DNA of 7,402 bases from an uncultured Acidobacteriaceae bacterium (lineage in GTDB: Bacteria; Acidobacteriota; Terriglobia; Terriglobales; Acidobacteriaceae), in NCBI GenBank assembly GCA_903842845.1, contig CAIMNN010000318.1, positions 1-7,402 on the forward strand, given 5' to 3'. The position numbers and the translations under genes were made by a program. Positions 6,130-7,402 of the stretch are shown here, in pieces; the first letter of the stretch is position 1; the number at the start of each line of letters is the position of its first letter. The notes under the pieces were generated by a model. That model made no database searches, was not told the DNA's origin, and worked only from the letters and a program-made list of their open reading frames with translations.

Positions 6130-7342
6130 GTTTCAAATCTGTACCGGGCGCTCTCGCAAACTCATCGCGTTCAGCGCCCATTAATTTCTTATAGAACGTT
6201 TTATGCTCGCTCAATACCCTATCCATTGAAAAATGCTGCTCAACCCATTTGCGTGCAGCAGTGCCCATTTCGACGCGCCGCTTCGCATCGGCTAGCAGTT
6301 TGCAGATCGCCTCGGCTAATGCAGATGGATTCTCTGGCGGGACAAGCAGTCCTGTCACCTCAGGAACTACCGCATCACGCGCACCTGTGCAGAGTGTTGA
6401 AACAACAGGTAACCCAGTTGCTGCTGCTTCCAGAATGACGTTGGGAAACCCCTCGCGTCTGGACGGCAGCACCATCAAGTCCATCGCTCGGTAATATGGC
6501 GCAGTGTTGTCCACATAACCCGTAGCGCGAATGTGCGAATGTGTGGCAATCTTCTCCACTGCTTCACGACCAACCGCATCTTCCGCTGCATCGAACCAGC
6601 CGACCAGCAGTAGATACGCTTCAGGGAATTTCGCTTGCACAATATCGAACGCCTCTAACAACTCGGGGATTCCCTTGTCACGAGTGATGCGGCCGACGAA
6701 ACCTATGACCATCGCCTTCGTAGTTATGCCAAGCTCAGTGCGCACCTTCGATCTTCCGGGCTTGAAACGTACAAGATCAATGCCGGTACTGCTGCCATCG
6801 CCGAGAACAACAATTTTTTCCGCCTGAGCAATGCCGAGTGTCACGGTCTGCGCCTTCAGGCTTTCACTATTGCAAAGAACTTGTTGAGCGCAGAAGGCCG
6901 ATACTTTCTCAGCCACTAGCAACAACCAGTGCTTGAGGCCGTGCGAAGTTTCCAACTTGAGTCCGCGGAGCAGATAGACACGGTGCGGAACCCGCGCCAT
7001 TAAAGCGGCTAGTGAGCCAAGAAGACCGGCTTTGGGTGTACTGAACTCTGCGACATGCGGACGGATTCGCCGCAGGGTGCGCCACAACGTAAAGAATGAG
7101 ATCAGATCGGAGAACGGCGCGATGACTCTTGTTAGCTTGACCGGACAAGCGGTGACTCCGGCTTCAGTGGCGCACTCGAACAACAATGGACCCTGTGAGC
7201 TAATGAGTGTGATTTCGAAGCCCGCGTCTCTCAACGCACGCAGACGCGCAGTCATCACCACGCAAGTCTGATGGCTGGTCACACCGACGACCATCTTGCA
7301 ATGATTCTCAGTCAGCTTGTTGGATGCGCTCAAGTTCTGCAT
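6098..7342 (-). CDS. Family 4 glycosyltransferase (GT-B fold, CapM-like)
   Basis: This is probably a retaining glycosyltransferase that moves a sugar from a nucleotide-sugar donor to a lipid-linked or polysaccharide acceptor at the cytoplasmic membrane; donor and acceptor cannot be read from the sequence. It has 414 residues. The N-terminal acceptor domain (about 17-195) opens with VVGVTSHQTCVVMTARLRAL and contains EFSTPKAGLLGSLAALMARV (99-118), typical of GT4 enzymes for capsule, exopolysaccharide and O-antigen. The C-terminal donor domain (about 205-388) has GFVGRITRDKG (214-224) and the GT4 EX7E motif at Glu297-Glu305 (EGFPNVILE), followed by EAAATGLPVVST. No signal peptide or membrane span is seen. 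The start is uncertain: no Shine-Dalgarno site precedes the ATG at 7342, Met17 (7294-7292) fits the first beta strand better, and the frame stays open to the window edge. Residues 390-414 form a polar tail beyond the domain and overlap nuoN. Which polymer it serves is unknown. Confidence 0.92.
   Translation of the reverse strand: MQNLSASNKLTENHCKMVVGVTSHQTCVVMTARLRALRDAGFEITLISSQGPLLFECATEAGVTACPVKLTRVIAPFSDLISFFTLWRTLRRIRPHVAEFSTPKAGLLGSLAALMARVPHRVYLLRGLKLETSHGLKHWLLLVAEKVSAFCAQQVLCNSESLKAQTVTLGIAQAEKIVVLGDGSSTGIDLVRFKPGRSKVRTELGITTKAMVIGFVGRITRDKGIPELLEAFDIVQAKFPEAYLLLVGWFDAAEDAVGREAVEKIATHSHIRATGYVDNTAPYYRAMDLMVLPSRREGFPNVILEAAATGLPVVSTLCTGARDAVVPEVTGLLVPPENPSALAEAICKLLADAKRRVEMGTAARKWVEQHFSMDRVLSEHKTFYKKLMGAERDEFARAPGTDLKLTEEPMSPAN
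6146..6190 (+). terminator. Candidate intrinsic terminator of the nuo operon
   Basis: GGGCGCT (6146-6152) and AGCGCCC (6173-6179) pair perfectly over 7 bp. The 20-nt loop can hold a further CGC/GCG pairing (6155-6157 with 6167-6169). The stem is followed by the T-rich run TTAATTTCTT (6181-6190) on the + strand only. It lies 17 nt after the nuoN stop and is embedded in the antisense of the glycosyltransferase C-terminal codons. The loop is long and the T run is interrupted, so strength is uncertain. Confidence 0.5.
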
Positions 7343-7402
7343 GGCATTTGCGCAATGCAGACCGAGGGGGGAAGAAAAACAAGTTAACCAGTTGATGCAA
7401 CA
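7343..7402 (-). other. Sequence upstream of the glycosyltransferase; no clear promoter
   Basis: These 60 bases hold no convincing -35/-10 pair or Shine-Dalgarno site for the ATG at 7342. Read on the - strand in the gene's frame they contain no stop and no ATG, GTG or TTG codon, so the reading frame could begin outside the window. A short 5-bp inverted repeat (GCATT at 7344-7348, AATGC at 7354-7358) sits directly before the ATG. Confidence 0.4.

Noticed and set aside
6130..7342. Base composition of the glycosyltransferase as a sign of recent transfer
   Set aside because: Hand counts on four 60-base lines of the gene range widely and overlap those of the nuo genes, so no reliable difference can be claimed.

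Overview
The window is the 3' half of a bacterial respiratory complex I operon (proton-pumping NADH:quinone oxidoreductase) on the + strand, followed by one convergent glycosyltransferase gene on the - strand. The order is nuoH (3' end only), nuoJ, nuoK, nuoL, nuoM, nuoN, then a family-4 glycosyltransferase. There are no tRNA, rRNA, mobile-element or CRISPR signals. Coding density is nearly complete. The source looks like a moderately GC-rich bacterium. Operon order and protein texture would suit an acidobacterium (Terriglobia-like), but that is an impression from memory and not shown by the sequence.

Positions 1-6129 encode only membrane-arm subunits. NuoH forms the heel of the membrane arm that meets the quinone site. 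NuoJ and NuoK are the small linkers, and NuoL, NuoM and NuoN are the three antiporter-like proton channels. J/K, K/L and M/N overlap by ATGA, while H-J and L-M are separated by 13 and about 11 nt. This is a single translationally coupled unit. The charged residues of the membrane proton path (Glu and Lys in L, M and N; two Glu in K) are visible in each protein. The peripheral-arm genes are not in the window and would lie upstream or elsewhere.

Two things differ from the textbook operon. nuoI, normally between nuoH and nuoJ, is absent there. NuoM departs from the usual family signatures around its broken helix 8, although its pumping residues are kept.

At 6098-7342 (- strand) a GT-B fold, GT4-type glycosyltransferase faces the operon. 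Its 3' end overlaps nuoN by 32 bp, and a plausible intrinsic terminator for the nuo operon sits inside its C-terminal codons. It may mark the edge of a surface-polysaccharide locus beyond the right end. I see no clearly new biological system here. The items worth checking are the missing nuoI, the divergent NuoM and the overlapping 3' ends.
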